Numbered from the stretch's first letter, positions 32,286-42,805 are shown. The stretch: DNA of 64,000 nt from Flavobacteriaceae bacterium (GCA_947457255.1 CANGUZ010000004.1:1-64000), one strand, 5' to 3'. Translations and numbers: made by a program. The notes: a model not told the origin generated them from the sequence alone.

Positions 32286-32726
32286 GTGCTAAATAAAAAT
32301 AAAAATAAAGTAAAACTATTCCTTGTTGATGATGATGCTGTTTTCTTAAAAATACTCGAAATTCAATTACTAGACCATGCCGATTTTGAAATAAATTCCT
32401 TCGAAACAGGAGAGTTATGTATAGCTAGCTTAGCTAAAAAACCAGATATCATTATTCTTGATTATCATTTAGATGGCATTGTAAAAAATGCCATAAATGG
32501 AATACAAACTCTCGATGAAATTAAAAAATTTGATGTAGAGATACCAGTTATAATGCTATCTTCACAAGACAAAATTGACGTAGCTGTAAGATGCATGCAT
32601 CACGAGGCATACGATTATGTAGTGAAAAGCGAAACTGCTTTTGTGAGACTAAAAAAAATAATTTCAACCATTTTTTTCTACAAAAAAATGAAAAAAGAAT
32701 TGAACTGGTATATGGAAAGGATGTAG
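32286..32726 (+). CDS. Single-domain response regulator (receiver only)
   Basis: LFLVDDDAVFLKILE...IIILDYHLDG...VIMLSSQ...YVVKSE; no output domain. Confidence 0.88.
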   Translation: MLNKNKNKVKLFLVDDDAVFLKILEIQLLDHADFEINSFETGELCIASLAKKPDIIILDYHLDGIVKNAINGIQTLDEIKKFDVEIPVIMLSSQDKIDVAVRCMHHEAYDYVVKSETAFVRLKKIISTIFFYKKMKKELNWYMERM

Positions 32727-32753
32727 CGATTTGAAATTGAAGATTGCAGATTT

Positions 32754-32807
<54 letters not shown>

Positions 32808-32818
32808 AAAATAGATTA

Positions 32819-32854
32819 TTTGAAATTGATATTGTCATTGAAATTGATATTGAA
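32819..32854. repeat. 18-bp tandem direct repeat TTGAAATTGATATTGtcA
   Basis: ttgaaattgatattgtca followed by ttgaaattgatattgaaa. Confidence 0.8.
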
Positions 32855-33000
32855 ATTTCGCTGCTTTTGATTTTAAATAATAGGAATATTATAACTCTTT
32901 ATAAAAATTTTATAATACTTTTTATTCATTACTATCTCAACTTTGTAAAACAATTATGGGAATATAAATAGGTAACATAATAATTGATGGCAAATCAATT

Positions 33001-33030
33001 AAAAAGCGAGAATATAATCTCGCTTTTTTT
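33001..33030 (+). terminator. Intrinsic terminator
   Basis: AAAAAGCGAGA-loop-TCTCGCTTTTTTT. Confidence 0.8.
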
Positions 33031-33059
33031 AATCTGTGAAAATCTGTGGTAAAAAAATT

Positions 33060-34316
33060 ATGCAAAAAAAACAAAAGATAATAGTAATTGGTGGCGGTTT
33101 TGCTGGAATTCAATTCGTGCACCAAATAGACGAAAATATATTTGATGTTTTACTAATAGACAAGATAAATCACCATCAGTTTCAACCTTTATTTTACCAA
33201 GTTGCAACTTCACAACTCGAACCTTCTAGTATTTCTTTTCCGCTTAGAAATATTTTTAAAGGCAAAAAAAATCTTCAAATCCGATTAACAGAAGTATTGA
33301 ATATCGATGAATCAAACAGTACAATAACGACAACAATTGGCGATTTTCATTATGATTATTTGGTTATTGCTATTGGGTGTAAAACGAATTTCTTTGGAAA
33401 TCAAGAAATAGAAAAATGTGCTTTTACGCTCAAAACGACTTACGAAGCTATAAAGATTAGAAATCATATTCTGCAAACTTTTGAAAATATAATTTCAGCA
33501 GATGAAAACATAAAAGAAAGTTTATTAAATTTGGTAATAGTTGGAGCAGGACCAACAGGTGTTGAGCTCGCAGGTGCCTTTGCCGAAATTAGAAAAAACA
33601 TTTTACCCAAAGATTATCCAGGAATCGATTTTTCGAAATTTAAAATAATTCTTATTGAAGGAAGCAAAAATACGCTGAATTCTATGAGTGAAAAAGCCAA
33701 AATAGCTTCCAGAAAATACCTCGAAGCTATGGGCGTAAGCATCATGACCGAAACAATTGTAGCGAATTATGATGGTAAACTATTGACTTTAAAAAATGGA
33801 GATAGTATCAAAACCAAAACTGTCATTTGGGCTGCTGGTGTAAAAGGAAACACCATTTTAGGGTTACCAGAATCTTATTATGGCAATTCCAATAGATTAA
33901 AGGTCAGTGTGTTAAATAAAGTTATTGACTCTAAAAACATCTATGCTTTGGGAGATATTGCATTAATGGAAACTGATATATACCCAAAAGGACATCCACA
34001 ATTGGCAAATGTTGCCATTAATCAAGCAAAGAATTTAGCCTATAATTTTAAGAAAATGATGCAGCGCAAACCAACAAGAGATTTTGATTATAAAGATTTA
34101 GGTTCGATGGCAACAATTGGGCGAAATAAAGCTGTTGTAGATTTGCCATTTTTTAAATTTCAAGGTTATTTAGCTTGGTTGGTTTGGATGTTTTTGCATT
34201 TAATGCTTATTTTAAATGTCCGAAATAGATTAATCATATTTATCAATTGGGCATGGGCATACTTTACAAAAGACACTTCTCTTAGATTGATTTTGAAGGA
34301 GAAAACGAAGAAATAA
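33060..34316 (+). CDS. Type II NADH dehydrogenase-like NAD(P)/FAD oxidoreductase
   Basis: KIIVIGGGFAGIQFV; VIVGAGPTGVELAGAFAE; YALGDIA. Confidence 0.92.
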   Translation: MQKKQKIIVIGGGFAGIQFVHQIDENIFDVLLIDKINHHQFQPLFYQVATSQLEPSSISFPLRNIFKGKKNLQIRLTEVLNIDESNSTITTTIGDFHYDYLVIAIGCKTNFFGNQEIEKCAFTLKTTYEAIKIRNHILQTFENIISADENIKESLLNLVIVGAGPTGVELAGAFAEIRKNILPKDYPGIDFSKFKIILIEGSKNTLNSMSEKAKIASRKYLEAMGVSIMTETIVANYDGKLLTLKNGDSIKTKTVIWAAGVKGNTILGLPESYYGNSNRLKVSVLNKVIDSKNIYALGDIALMETDIYPKGHPQLANVAINQAKNLAYNFKKMMQRKPTRDFDYKDLGSMATIGRNKAVVDLPFFKFQGYLAWLVWMFLHLMLILNVRNRLIIFINWAWAYFTKDTSLRLILKEKTKK

Positions 34317-34326
34317 AGTAATCATT

Positions 34327-36831
34327 ATGGAAACAAATAATTTCAAAATCAATGGTTTAACAAATGAAGAAGTCATTGCTTCAAGAAAAAAAAACGGTGA
34401 TAACTCAATTGTTTTCAAAGAAGAAAATCATTTTTTAAAGTCAATTCTAAATTTCTTAAAAGATCCAATGATAGTATTATTATTGGTAGCCTCGAGCATT
34501 TATTTTATCAGCGGAAAAACGGCCGATGCCCTTTTTTTGGTATCAGCAATTGTATTAATATCCTTAATCTCATCCTATCAAAATGCTAGAAGTCGCAATG
34601 CATTAGCCAAACTAAAAGATTTTACAAAACCCAATTGCAAAGTCATTCGAAACGGAGAAACTTTAGAAATAAAAACAGAGGAATTAGTGATTGGCGATAG
34701 TTTGTTGGTAGAAGAAGGAAGCTCCATTGCTGCAGATGGAATCATCATTCACTCTAACGATTTTTCGGTAAACGAAGCTATTTTAACTGGTGAGTCTATG
34801 TCTGTTATTAAAGACAAATTGTCGAAAGAAAATACTATCTTTCAAGGTACAACTGTAGCAAGCGGATTAGTAATTGCAACAGTCACAGCCATTGGAAGTA
34901 AAACTAAATTAGGTACCATTGGTAAAAGTCTTGAAAGTATTAAAGAAGAAAAAACACCATTAGAAACACAAGTTGGCAATTTTGTAAAAAAAATGGCGAT
35001 TGCTGGTGCGATAGTTTTCGGAATCGTATGGGCAATTAATTATTTTCATTCCTATAATTTATTTGATAGTTTACTTAAAGCATTAACCTTGGCAATGAGT
35101 ATTTTGCCTGAAGAAATTCCCATTTCATTTACCACATTTATGGCATTGGGTGCCTGGCGAATGATGAAAAAAGGAATAATTGTAAAGCAAATGAAAACGG
35201 TAGAAACATTAGGAAGTGCCACTGTAATTTGCATTGATAAAACAGGAACAATTACTGAAAACACCATGAGTTTGGCAAAAATATTCACTTTAGAATCTAA
35301 TACAATTACAGACTTAGAAAGTGATTTATCTGATAATGAGGCAGAATTAATATCAATATCAATGTGGGCAAGCGAATCTATACCTTTTGATCCAATGGAA
35401 GTAGCGTTGCACGAAACGTATTCAAAAGTTATCAAAAATGACGAACGCTCGCATTTTAAAATGGTGCACGAATATCCGTTATCGGGAAAACCTCCAATGA
35501 TGACACATATTTTCGAAAACAAATCTGGAAGTCGAATTGTTGCAGCCAAAGGTGGTTCAGAAGCCATAATGGCAATTGCAACACTTTCAGAAAAAGAGAA
35601 AAAACAAATTGAGCTAGCTATACAATCATTATCAACAGAAGGTTATAGGGTTTTAGCTGTTGGTGAAGCCCATTTTGAAGGTAAAAACTATCCGAAAACA
35701 CAACAAGAATTCAAATTAAAATTCAAAGGATTATTAGCCTTTTATGATCCTCCAAAAAAGAATATTCATCACGTTTTAGACCATTTTTATAAAGCAGGAA
35801 TTGGAGTAAAAATAATTACTGGTGATAATGCCGAAACAACAGCTTCTATTGCAAAACAAATAGGATTTATAGGATTTGAGAATTGTATCTCTGGCGATGA
35901 ATTAATGAAATTAACTGATGCAAATCTTAAAAAGAAAGTTTCAGAAATCAATTTATTTACCAGAATGTTTCCCGAAGCCAAACTTCGCATCATCAATGCT
36001 TTAAAGTCGAATGGTGAAATTGTAGCAATGACTGGAGATGGCGTTAATGACGGTCCAGCTTTAAAAGCGGCTCATATCGGTATTGCAATGGGCAAAAAAG
36101 GAACAGAAATTGCCAAGCAAGCAGCATCATTGATTATCATAAACGATGATTTGGCTAAAATGGTCTACGCTATTTCTATGGGAAGAAAAATATATTCTAA
36201 CCTTAAAAAAGCCATTCAATTTGTCATTTCCATTCACATTCCAATAATCCTCACAGTATTTATTCCGTTGGCTCTAGGTTGGCTATACCCTAATATCTTC
36301 TCTCCTATTCACATTATATTTTTAGAACTGGTAATGGGGCCAACATGTTCTATAGTCTACGAAAACGAACCAATCGAAAAAAACACCATGTTACAAAAAC
36401 CACGTCCATTTACGGACACTTTTTTCAATTGGAAAGAACTTTCAACGAGTATAATTCAAGGTTTAGTTATTACTATTGGAACATTATTTTGTTATCAATA
36501 TGCTATTTATCAAGGATTTGATGAAGTGGTAACACGAACTATGGTTTTTGTTGTTTTGGTAACTGCCAATATATTTTTAACCTTGGTTAATAGGTCATTT
36601 TACTATTCAGTTTTTACTACTATGTTGTATAAAAATAATTTAGTTCCCATCATTATCGGGATTACTATTTTCATTACTGGCTTATTACTTTATGTAAAAC
36701 CATTAACAAAATTCTTCTATTTTGAACATTTAAATAGCACTCAATTGTCAATTGCGATTGGGGTTGGGGTTGTATCAGTTCTATGGTACGAATTGGTAAA
36801 ATTATGGAAACGAAATTTTAATACCCAATAA
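34327..36831 (+). CDS. Cation-translocating P-type ATPase (P2-like)
   Basis: LTGESMSV, CIDKTGTITENTM, MTGDGVNDGPALKAAHIGIAMG. Confidence 0.93.
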   Translation: METNNFKINGLTNEEVIASRKKNGDNSIVFKEENHFLKSILNFLKDPMIVLLLVASSIYFISGKTADALFLVSAIVLISLISSYQNARSRNALAKLKDFTKPNCKVIRNGETLEIKTEELVIGDSLLVEEGSSIAADGIIIHSNDFSVNEAILTGESMSVIKDKLSKENTIFQGTTVASGLVIATVTAIGSKTKLGTIGKSLESIKEEKTPLETQVGNFVKKMAIAGAIVFGIVWAINYFHSYNLFDSLLKALTLAMSILPEEIPISFTTFMALGAWRMMKKGIIVKQMKTVETLGSATVICIDKTGTITENTMSLAKIFTLESNTITDLESDLSDNEAELISISMWASESIPFDPMEVALHETYSKVIKNDERSHFKMVHEYPLSGKPPMMTHIFENKSGSRIVAAKGGSEAIMAIATLSEKEKKQIELAIQSLSTEGYRVLAVGEAHFEGKNYPKTQQEFKLKFKGLLAFYDPPKKNIHHVLDHFYKAGIGVKIITGDNAETTASIAKQIGFIGFENCISGDELMKLTDANLKKKVSEINLFTRMFPEAKLRIINALKSNGEIVAMTGDGVNDGPALKAAHIGIAMGKKGTEIAKQAASLIIINDDLAKMVYAISMGRKIYSNLKKAIQFVISIHIPIILTVFIPLALGWLYPNIFSPIHIIFLELVMGPTCSIVYENEPIEKNTMLQKPRPFTDTFFNWKELSTSIIQGLVITIGTLFCYQYAIYQGFDEVVTRTMVFVVLVTANIFLTLVNRSFYYSVFTTMLYKNNLVPIIIGITIFITGLLLYVKPLTKFFYFEHLNSTQLSIAIGVGVVSVLWYELVKLWKRNFNTQ

Positions 36832-36908
36832 AATTATGACAACATCTTTATCATCTGTTATAAAAAAAACTGTTAGTTCTTTTTCTGGTATTTTCAGGAT
36901 TATACTTT

Positions 36909-37922
36909 GTGCAGGTTTTCCTTATTCCTTTATTCATTGGTGGTGTTTTGGCCACTTTATTTTTACCTTTTTGTAATTGGATGGAAAAGAAAAAAGTCCC
37001 AAAAAGCATAGCCGTTTTTATTTCACTGTTAGGATTACTGCTTTTAATTTTTATAATAATTTCACTTTTAGGTTACAAAATTGTTGAACTCATTAGCGAT
37101 ATAGAAATTTTAAAACAAAAAGCGATTGAAGCAGGAACTAAAATACAGCAATACATTTTCGATTCACTTAATTTGACCATAACAGAACAAAACAAAATTT
37201 TAAAAAGCGAACAACCCTCTTACGGAAATATCGCTCAAATGATGCTGGGTTCAATGTCCAGCTTTTTATCGAGTTGTATTTTGTTATTGGTATATTTTAT
37301 TTTCCTATTGTACTACCGCAGTCATATAAAGACCTTTTTAGTAAAACTAACTCCAAAATCGCAACAAACAGAAATGCAAGAAATTATTCAAAAAGTGGCT
37401 ACTGTTTCGCAACAATATTTAATTGGTCTTTCTAAAATGATTTTTTTGCTTTGGGTTATGTATGGCATTGGTTTTAGTATTATTGGAGTTGAAAACGCTA
37501 TTTTCTTTGCTATCATGTGTGGATTATTAGAAATTGTACCTTTTGTTGGTAATATCATAGGCACCTCTTTGACCGTTTTAATTGCAGCCATAAATGGCGC
37601 AAATTCACAATTATTGTTTGGAATTGTAATTGTTTACGGAATCGTGCAATTCATTCAAGGTTGGGTATTGGAGCCTTTAATTGTGGGTTCGCAAGTAAAA
37701 ATTAATTCATTATTTACCATTATTGCATTAGTACTTGGGGAACTACTTTGGGGAATTCCGGGCATTATTCTCGCTATTCCGCTTACCGCAATGTTCAAAA
37801 TTGTTTGCGATCATATTGAGGCTTTAAAACCGTATGGCTTTTTGATAGGTGAAATTGAAACTTCTAAAATAGAAATTAGGTTTGTTGATAAAATCAAAAA
37901 ATTAATAAAACCAAATAAATGA
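36909..37922 (+). CDS. AI-2E family transporter; 5' end apparently frameshifted (see findings)
   Basis: FLIPLFIGGVLATLFLPFCNWMEKKKVPKSIAV; VPFVGNIIGTSLTVLIA. Confidence 0.8.
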   Translation: MQVFLIPLFIGGVLATLFLPFCNWMEKKKVPKSIAVFISLLGLLLLIFIIISLLGYKIVELISDIEILKQKAIEAGTKIQQYIFDSLNLTITEQNKILKSEQPSYGNIAQMMLGSMSSFLSSCILLLVYFIFLLYYRSHIKTFLVKLTPKSQQTEMQEIIQKVATVSQQYLIGLSKMIFLLWVMYGIGFSIIGVENAIFFAIMCGLLEIVPFVGNIIGTSLTVLIAAINGANSQLLFGIVIVYGIVQFIQGWVLEPLIVGSQVKINSLFTIIALVLGELLWGIPGIILAIPLTAMFKIVCDHIEALKPYGFLIGEIETSKIEIRFVDKIKKLIKPNK

Positions 37923-38830
37923 TTCCTTTTAAAATAAAAGATTTAGTCCAGCTTTTTAAAATTTCTTTCAAAGAGTGGTATGCCAAAGATCCGTTCCGAC
38001 AAAGTGCTATTATTGCTTATTATGCCATATTTAGCATCCCAGGTTTATTAGTTTTAATTATTGCCATCGCAGGATATTTTTTTGGTCAAGATGTTGTAAA
38101 TCAAAATTTAATAGCACAAATAGCGGAAACAATTGGTTCAGATACAGCCATGGAAATTCAAGGGGTGCTGTCAAAATCGACTGCTGAAAAATCGACAACT
38201 TGGGGCTCAATTGTTGGAATAACTATTTTATTAGTGGGTGCAACAGGTGTTTTTGTAGAACTTCAAAAAACATTGAACCTGATTTGGAATGTAAAAGTAA
38301 AACCACAAAACGGCATTTGGCTTATCATCAAATCACGACTATTCTCCTTTGGATTAATATTGGCAATCGCATTTTTATTGACTATTTCTTTAGTAATCTC
38401 AACGGCATTGGTTGCTATTAGTAATTATATTCAATTTGAAAGTTCAAAATTAGTCATGACCATTTACGGAATATTAAATTTTATCATTTCGCTTATAGTA
38501 ATTTCTGCATTGTTTGCTATGATTTTTAAAATTTTACCTGATGCAAAGATTAGGTGGAAACACGTTTGGTTGGGCTCTTTGGTTACGGGAATTTTATTTA
38601 CAATTGGCAAAATGAGTTTGGCCTATTATTTTGGAAAAGCAGAACCAGCATCAGTTTACGGTGCTGCAGGCTCCATAATTCTCATTCTACTTTGGGTTTC
38701 TTACTCATCAATGATTCTATTTTTTGGTGCCGAATTTACTGCGGCTTACGCCAAAATGTTTTCAGGAATAATTGCTCCAACTGAAATTGCAAAAGCAGAG
38801 ATTCCGACAGCAACTGAGAAAACGATGTGA
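37919..38830 (+). CDS. YihY/BrkB family inner membrane protein
   Basis: AIIAYYAIFSIPGLLVLIIAIAGYFFG; YGAAGSIILILLWVSYSSMILFFGAEFTAAYA; ATGA overlap with upstream gene. Confidence 0.92.
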   Translation: MIPFKIKDLVQLFKISFKEWYAKDPFRQSAIIAYYAIFSIPGLLVLIIAIAGYFFGQDVVNQNLIAQIAETIGSDTAMEIQGVLSKSTAEKSTTWGSIVGITILLVGATGVFVELQKTLNLIWNVKVKPQNGIWLIIKSRLFSFGLILAIAFLLTISLVISTALVAISNYIQFESSKLVMTIYGILNFIISLIVISALFAMIFKILPDAKIRWKHVWLGSLVTGILFTIGKMSLAYYFGKAEPASVYGAAGSIILILLWVSYSSMILFFGAEFTAAYAKMFSGIIAPTEIAKAEIPTATEKTM

Positions 38831-39090
38831 ATCTTATAACTTTAATTAATGATTATGAAACTATCGCTAGGCAATAAAATCTAATTTTATAACTACTCAA
38901 TTGCCTAAAAAAATGAAGAATACTCCATTTAATCAAAACGAATCAATCCACAATTTGGTTTTTCAGTAAAGGAACAATTTATCGGTAAATATATTATCCA
39001 CAAAAATGTGCACACGGTTTATTTTCAAGGATATAGATAAATTAAACGTTGATTTACCTGAATTTATAATAAAATAAAAAGAGACTAAAT

Positions 39091-39813
39091 ATGACTTTCG
39101 AAGAAATAATCAATTACCGACGTTCAGTACGGCATTACAAAAATGAGATTATTAATGCCGAAAAAGTTAAACGTTGTATCGAACTGGCAACTTTAGCTCC
39201 CAACAGCTCTAACATGCAACTTTGGGAGTTTTATCATATCACCAATCCAGAAATTCTGAAAAAACTCTCAGAAGCCTGTTTAAAACAAGAATCGGCAACT
39301 ACTGCCCAACAAATGGTTGTTTTTGTAACTAGGCAGGATTTGTTTCGAAAAAGAGCTAAAAAGATGATGGACTTAGAAACCCAAAATGTTCTAAAGAACA
39401 GCCCAATAGAAAAACAAGAAAAAAGAGTCAAAAACTGGAAAAATTATTACGGTAAAATAATGCCGTTTCTCTATACTAGCTTTTTTGGATTTTTCGGTAT
39501 CATTAGAAAAACCATCGTGAATATTGTTGGTATTTTCAGACCAATTGTTTATCAAGTAACTGAAAACGACATGAGAGTTGTTGTGCATAAAACATGTGCA
39601 TTAGCAGCCCAGACATTTATGTTGGCAATGGCTAGTAAAAAGTACGATACTTGCCCAATGGAAGGTTTTGATAGTAGAAAAGTTAAAAGCATTTTAAAAT
39701 TACCCTGCGGTGCCGAAATCAATATGGTAGTATCCTGTGGAATTAGAGAGGAACATGGCGTTTGGGGCGAAAGAATGAGAATTCCATTTGACGAAGTGTA
39801 TCAAATGATTTAA
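39091..39813 (+). CDS. Nitroreductase family protein
   Basis: MTFEEIINYRRSVRHYKNE...LAPNSSNMQLWEFYHI. Confidence 0.88.
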   Translation: MTFEEIINYRRSVRHYKNEIINAEKVKRCIELATLAPNSSNMQLWEFYHITNPEILKKLSEACLKQESATTAQQMVVFVTRQDLFRKRAKKMMDLETQNVLKNSPIEKQEKRVKNWKNYYGKIMPFLYTSFFGFFGIIRKTIVNIVGIFRPIVYQVTENDMRVVVHKTCALAAQTFMLAMASKKYDTCPMEGFDSRKVKSILKLPCGAEINMVVSCGIREEHGVWGERMRIPFDEVYQMI

Positions 39814-39880
39814 AAAAGATAATAGAATAGAAATACGCTAGAAATTATTAATTTTAGGTCTTCTTTTCAAGTATTTACAT

Positions 39881-40372
39881 ATGAAAACACCCTATAAAAT
39901 CCCGGCTGAAACCCGTATTGGTCATGTTCATTTAAAAGTTTCTAATTTGCAACGTTCACTCGAATTTTATTGTGATGTATTGGGTTTTGAAATTACCACA
40001 AGGTATGGTACCGAAGCTGCTTTTATTTCGGCAGGTGGTTACCACCATCACATTGGGTTGAATACGTGGTACAGCAAAAATTTTCCGTTGGCGCACGAAA
40101 AAGGCGTTGGCTTGTTTCATACTGCCATCCTCTACCCTACTCGCAAAGATTTGGCAACCATTTACGACCGATTGCTAAAAGCCAATTATCCGTTAACAGG
40201 TGCTGCAGATCACGGTGTTTCACAAGCTTTGTACTTAAATGATCCTGATAATAATGGGGTTGAATTGTATTGGGACAGGCCAAAAGACCAATGGCAATAC
40301 CATCCAGACGGAACTGTAGTGATGTTCTCTCATGTTTTTGATTTAGTAGATTTGTTAAAGGAATTAGAATAA
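39881..40372 (+). CDS. VOC family protein (glyoxalase/dioxygenase-like)
   Basis: IGHVHLKVSNLQRSLEFYCDVLGFE...YLNDPDNNGVELYWDRP. Confidence 0.9.
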   Translation: MKTPYKIPAETRIGHVHLKVSNLQRSLEFYCDVLGFEITTRYGTEAAFISAGGYHHHIGLNTWYSKNFPLAHEKGVGLFHTAILYPTRKDLATIYDRLLKANYPLTGAADHGVSQALYLNDPDNNGVELYWDRPKDQWQYHPDGTVVMFSHVFDLVDLLKELE

Positions 40373-40373
40373 A

Positions 40374-41099
40374 ATGTTTAAACATCAAGGAAAAGCAAGA
40401 ACATTAAAACACAATTTAAATATTGCTTCTTTACTCTCTTTTGTTGCAGGAATAGTAAATGTTGCAGGTTTTTTATCCGTTCAAAAATTGACTACTAATG
40501 TTACTGGTCACTTTGCTTTTTTTGTAGATGAAATTTTTCAGTTGCATTTCTGGAATGGGTTTGTCTATTTTCTCTATATTTTTTTCTTTTTATGTGGTGC
40601 TTTTGTTTCTAGTATTCTATTAGAAGTAAAAATTCGCAAGAATAGTCCAACATTTTATACGATTCCTATAGTGGTAGAAATTGTAATATTAATAACTATT
40701 GCTCTTCTAGGCAACCATTTGCAAATAGATAATCCCAATACTATTGCTTTCAGTTTATTGTTTGCCATGGGATTACAAAATGCCTTAGTAACAAAAATAT
40801 CTAACGCTACTGTAAGAACTACACATTTAACTGGACTCTTTACCGATTTGGGTATCGAATTATCTCAGTTATTTTTTTATAAGGAAGTGTATCAAAAAGA
40901 AAAATTATATGCATCAATAAAACTTAGATTTACTATTATTAGTTTCTTTTTTACAGGCGGTATTATAGGCGGTTGGTTTTATTCTTACATAGAATTTAAA
41001 GTATTGCTCCTTGCAAGTGCTACTTTAATTTTTGGTTTAATATACGATTATATTAAACTGAAGCTAATAGTACTTCACAGAAAACTTCATAATACTTAA
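40374..41099 (+). CDS. YoaK/DUF1275 family membrane protein
   Basis: LLSFVAGIVNVAGFLSVQKLTTNVTGHFAFF; GLQNALVTKISNATVRTTHLTGLFTDLGIEL. Confidence 0.88.
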   Translation: MFKHQGKARTLKHNLNIASLLSFVAGIVNVAGFLSVQKLTTNVTGHFAFFVDEIFQLHFWNGFVYFLYIFFFLCGAFVSSILLEVKIRKNSPTFYTIPIVVEIVILITIALLGNHLQIDNPNTIAFSLLFAMGLQNALVTKISNATVRTTHLTGLFTDLGIELSQLFFYKEVYQKEKLYASIKLRFTIISFFFTGGIIGGWFYSYIEFKVLLLASATLIFGLIYDYIKLKLIVLHRKLHNT

Positions 41100-41207
41100 A
41101 AGCTATAAATTATTTAATAGCAATTTCACAATCATTAATAAGTTGTAAAAGACTTTTCTTATTGAATATCTTCTCTTTAGGTGTGAATATCACAACAATC
41201 AGTAAAA

Positions 41208-41246
41208 GTTGTGTAACAGATAGACATCAAATGTCCACAACCTTTG
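41208..41246 (+). promoter_or_regulatory. Candidate regulon promoter (TATAACA-like ... N24 ... TTTR), site 1, upstream of OmpA gene
   Basis: GTTGTGTAACA then TTTG; AACA end to TTTR start = 24 nt. Confidence 0.55.
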
Positions 41247-41272
41247 TATAAATAATTTAAACAAAAAACGAT

Positions 41273-42742
41273 ATGAAAAAATTACTATTATTAGGTATAT
41301 GTATAGCATCTATATGTAGCACAAAAGCACAAACCGAAGAAAAGAAATGGAGTGTTGGTGTACACGGAGGTTTGACACAATTTAACAGTGATTTGGGAAG
41401 GGATTGGTACAAAACCGATAACACCATGTATGCTTTTGGGGGTGTATCTCTTTCTAGATATTTAAGCAAATTGTTCGATGCGAACCTTTTAATATCTAAA
41501 GGTACCATAGGATATAATGACGGAATATCAAGCTTTAAATCAGATTTTAACGCTGCTTCCTTAAGCCTGAGATTCAATGTTGTAGCTCCAGAATACATCA
41601 TTCGCCCATACGTGTTTGCTGGAGTCGGAACTATATTGTTCGACAACGACATTAATTTTCATAAAGAAGACTACGATTACATTTTACCATCAGCAGGAGC
41701 TGGTATAAATTTTAGATTAACCCCTGAAATAATGCTTAATATCCAGGAAACCTTTATGTTTTCTAATACGGACAGACGTGATGGTATTGATAATGCTGAT
41801 GGTAATTTTAAGAAAAAAGACAGTTATTTAACGCACATGGCAGGATTAACTATTAATATGGGTAATTCTAAAGATTCTGATAATGATGGTGTGCCTGATA
41901 AAAAAGATAATTGTGCAGATACTCCAGCGGGAGTTAGTGTCGACAAAATGGGTTGCCCTTTAGATAAAGATAGTGATGGTGTTGCTGATTATTTAGATAC
42001 TTGTCCTGAAGTTAGTGGTTCAAAATTATTAAATGGTTGCCCAGATAAAGACAATGACGGAATTGCAGATGCCGACGACCGTTGCCCAGAACAAGCAGGA
42101 ACAACAATGTTAAGAGGGTGTCCAGATGCTGACGGAGATGGTGTCGCGGATTTAGATGACATTTGTCCAAATACTAAACCAGGTACTAAAGTAGACACAA
42201 AAGGTTGTGCATCTGATAGTGATAATGATGGTGTTACCGATGACATAGATCGTTGTCCTACTGTTGCAGGCCCTGCAAGTCTAAAAGGATGTCCAGATAC
42301 TGACGGTGATGGAGTAGCTGATATTGATGACCGTTGTCCGAATTCAAAAGGATCTGCAGAAAACAAAGGCTGTCCAGAAATTGCGAAGGTAGATGCTGTT
42401 CGAATTACCTACATTGGAAGTAAAATCTTTTTTGAAAACAATAGCGACAAGTTGAAAGTGGCGTCTTTATCACAATTAGATGAACTAACAAAAATTTTAA
42501 ACAAATACGAAGGCGCAAATTTAACAATAGAAGGGCATACTGATTATAATGGTTCCGACGAATTTAATCAAACACTTTCGCAAAAAAGAGCCGACTCTGT
42601 TAAATTTTACCTTGTTGAAAAAGGAATTGCCGATACCCGATTAACTGGAATCGGATACGGAGAAAGCAAACCAATTGCAGACAATAAAACGGCATTGGGT
42701 CGTGCTAAAAACAGACGTGTTGAATTAAAAACAACATATTAA
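41273..42742 (+). CDS. OmpA-family outer membrane protein with thrombospondin type-3 repeats
   Basis: DSDNDGVPDKKDNCADTPAG repeats; C-terminal EGHTDYNGSDEFNQTLSQKRADSVK. Confidence 0.94.
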   Translation: MKKLLLLGICIASICSTKAQTEEKKWSVGVHGGLTQFNSDLGRDWYKTDNTMYAFGGVSLSRYLSKLFDANLLISKGTIGYNDGISSFKSDFNAASLSLRFNVVAPEYIIRPYVFAGVGTILFDNDINFHKEDYDYILPSAGAGINFRLTPEIMLNIQETFMFSNTDRRDGIDNADGNFKKKDSYLTHMAGLTINMGNSKDSDNDGVPDKKDNCADTPAGVSVDKMGCPLDKDSDGVADYLDTCPEVSGSKLLNGCPDKDNDGIADADDRCPEQAGTTMLRGCPDADGDGVADLDDICPNTKPGTKVDTKGCASDSDNDGVTDDIDRCPTVAGPASLKGCPDTDGDGVADIDDRCPNSKGSAENKGCPEIAKVDAVRITYIGSKIFFENNSDKLKVASLSQLDELTKILNKYEGANLTIEGHTDYNGSDEFNQTLSQKRADSVKFYLVEKGIADTRLTGIGYGESKPIADNKTALGRAKNRRVELKTTY

Positions 42743-42773
42743 TAAAGATTAGGTTAGGTTTTAGTTTTTGTTA

Positions 42774-42805
42774 AGAGCTGCCCAAATGGGCAGCTCTTTT
42801 TTTTT
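42774..42805 (+). terminator. Intrinsic terminator of OmpA gene
   Basis: AGAGCTGCCC-AAAT-GGGCAGCTCT followed by T-run. Confidence 0.92.

Noticed and set aside
32886-32924. Possible eighth regulon site (ATATTATAACT ... TTTA) upstream of NDH-2
   Set aside because: AACT instead of AACA, the A of the NANNTTTR box is not matched, and a terminator at 33001-33030 lies before the gene.
35052-35567. 171-aa minus-strand ORF
   Set aside because: Lies fully antisense inside the P-type ATPase gene; composition is a mirror of the sense codons.
38940-39052. Possible gene remnant before the nitroreductase (GFSVKEQFIGKYIIHKNVHTVYFQGYR)
   Set aside because: Too short and no recognisable family; cannot be separated from chance.
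41989-42366. 125-aa minus-strand ORF with repeated motifs
   Set aside because: Antisense of the thrombospondin type-3 repeats of the OmpA gene; its repetition is explained by the sense repeats.
41874-42378. Tandem DNA repeat-like block
   Set aside because: Explained by the Ca-binding thrombospondin type-3 protein repeats common in OmpA-family proteins of this phylum.
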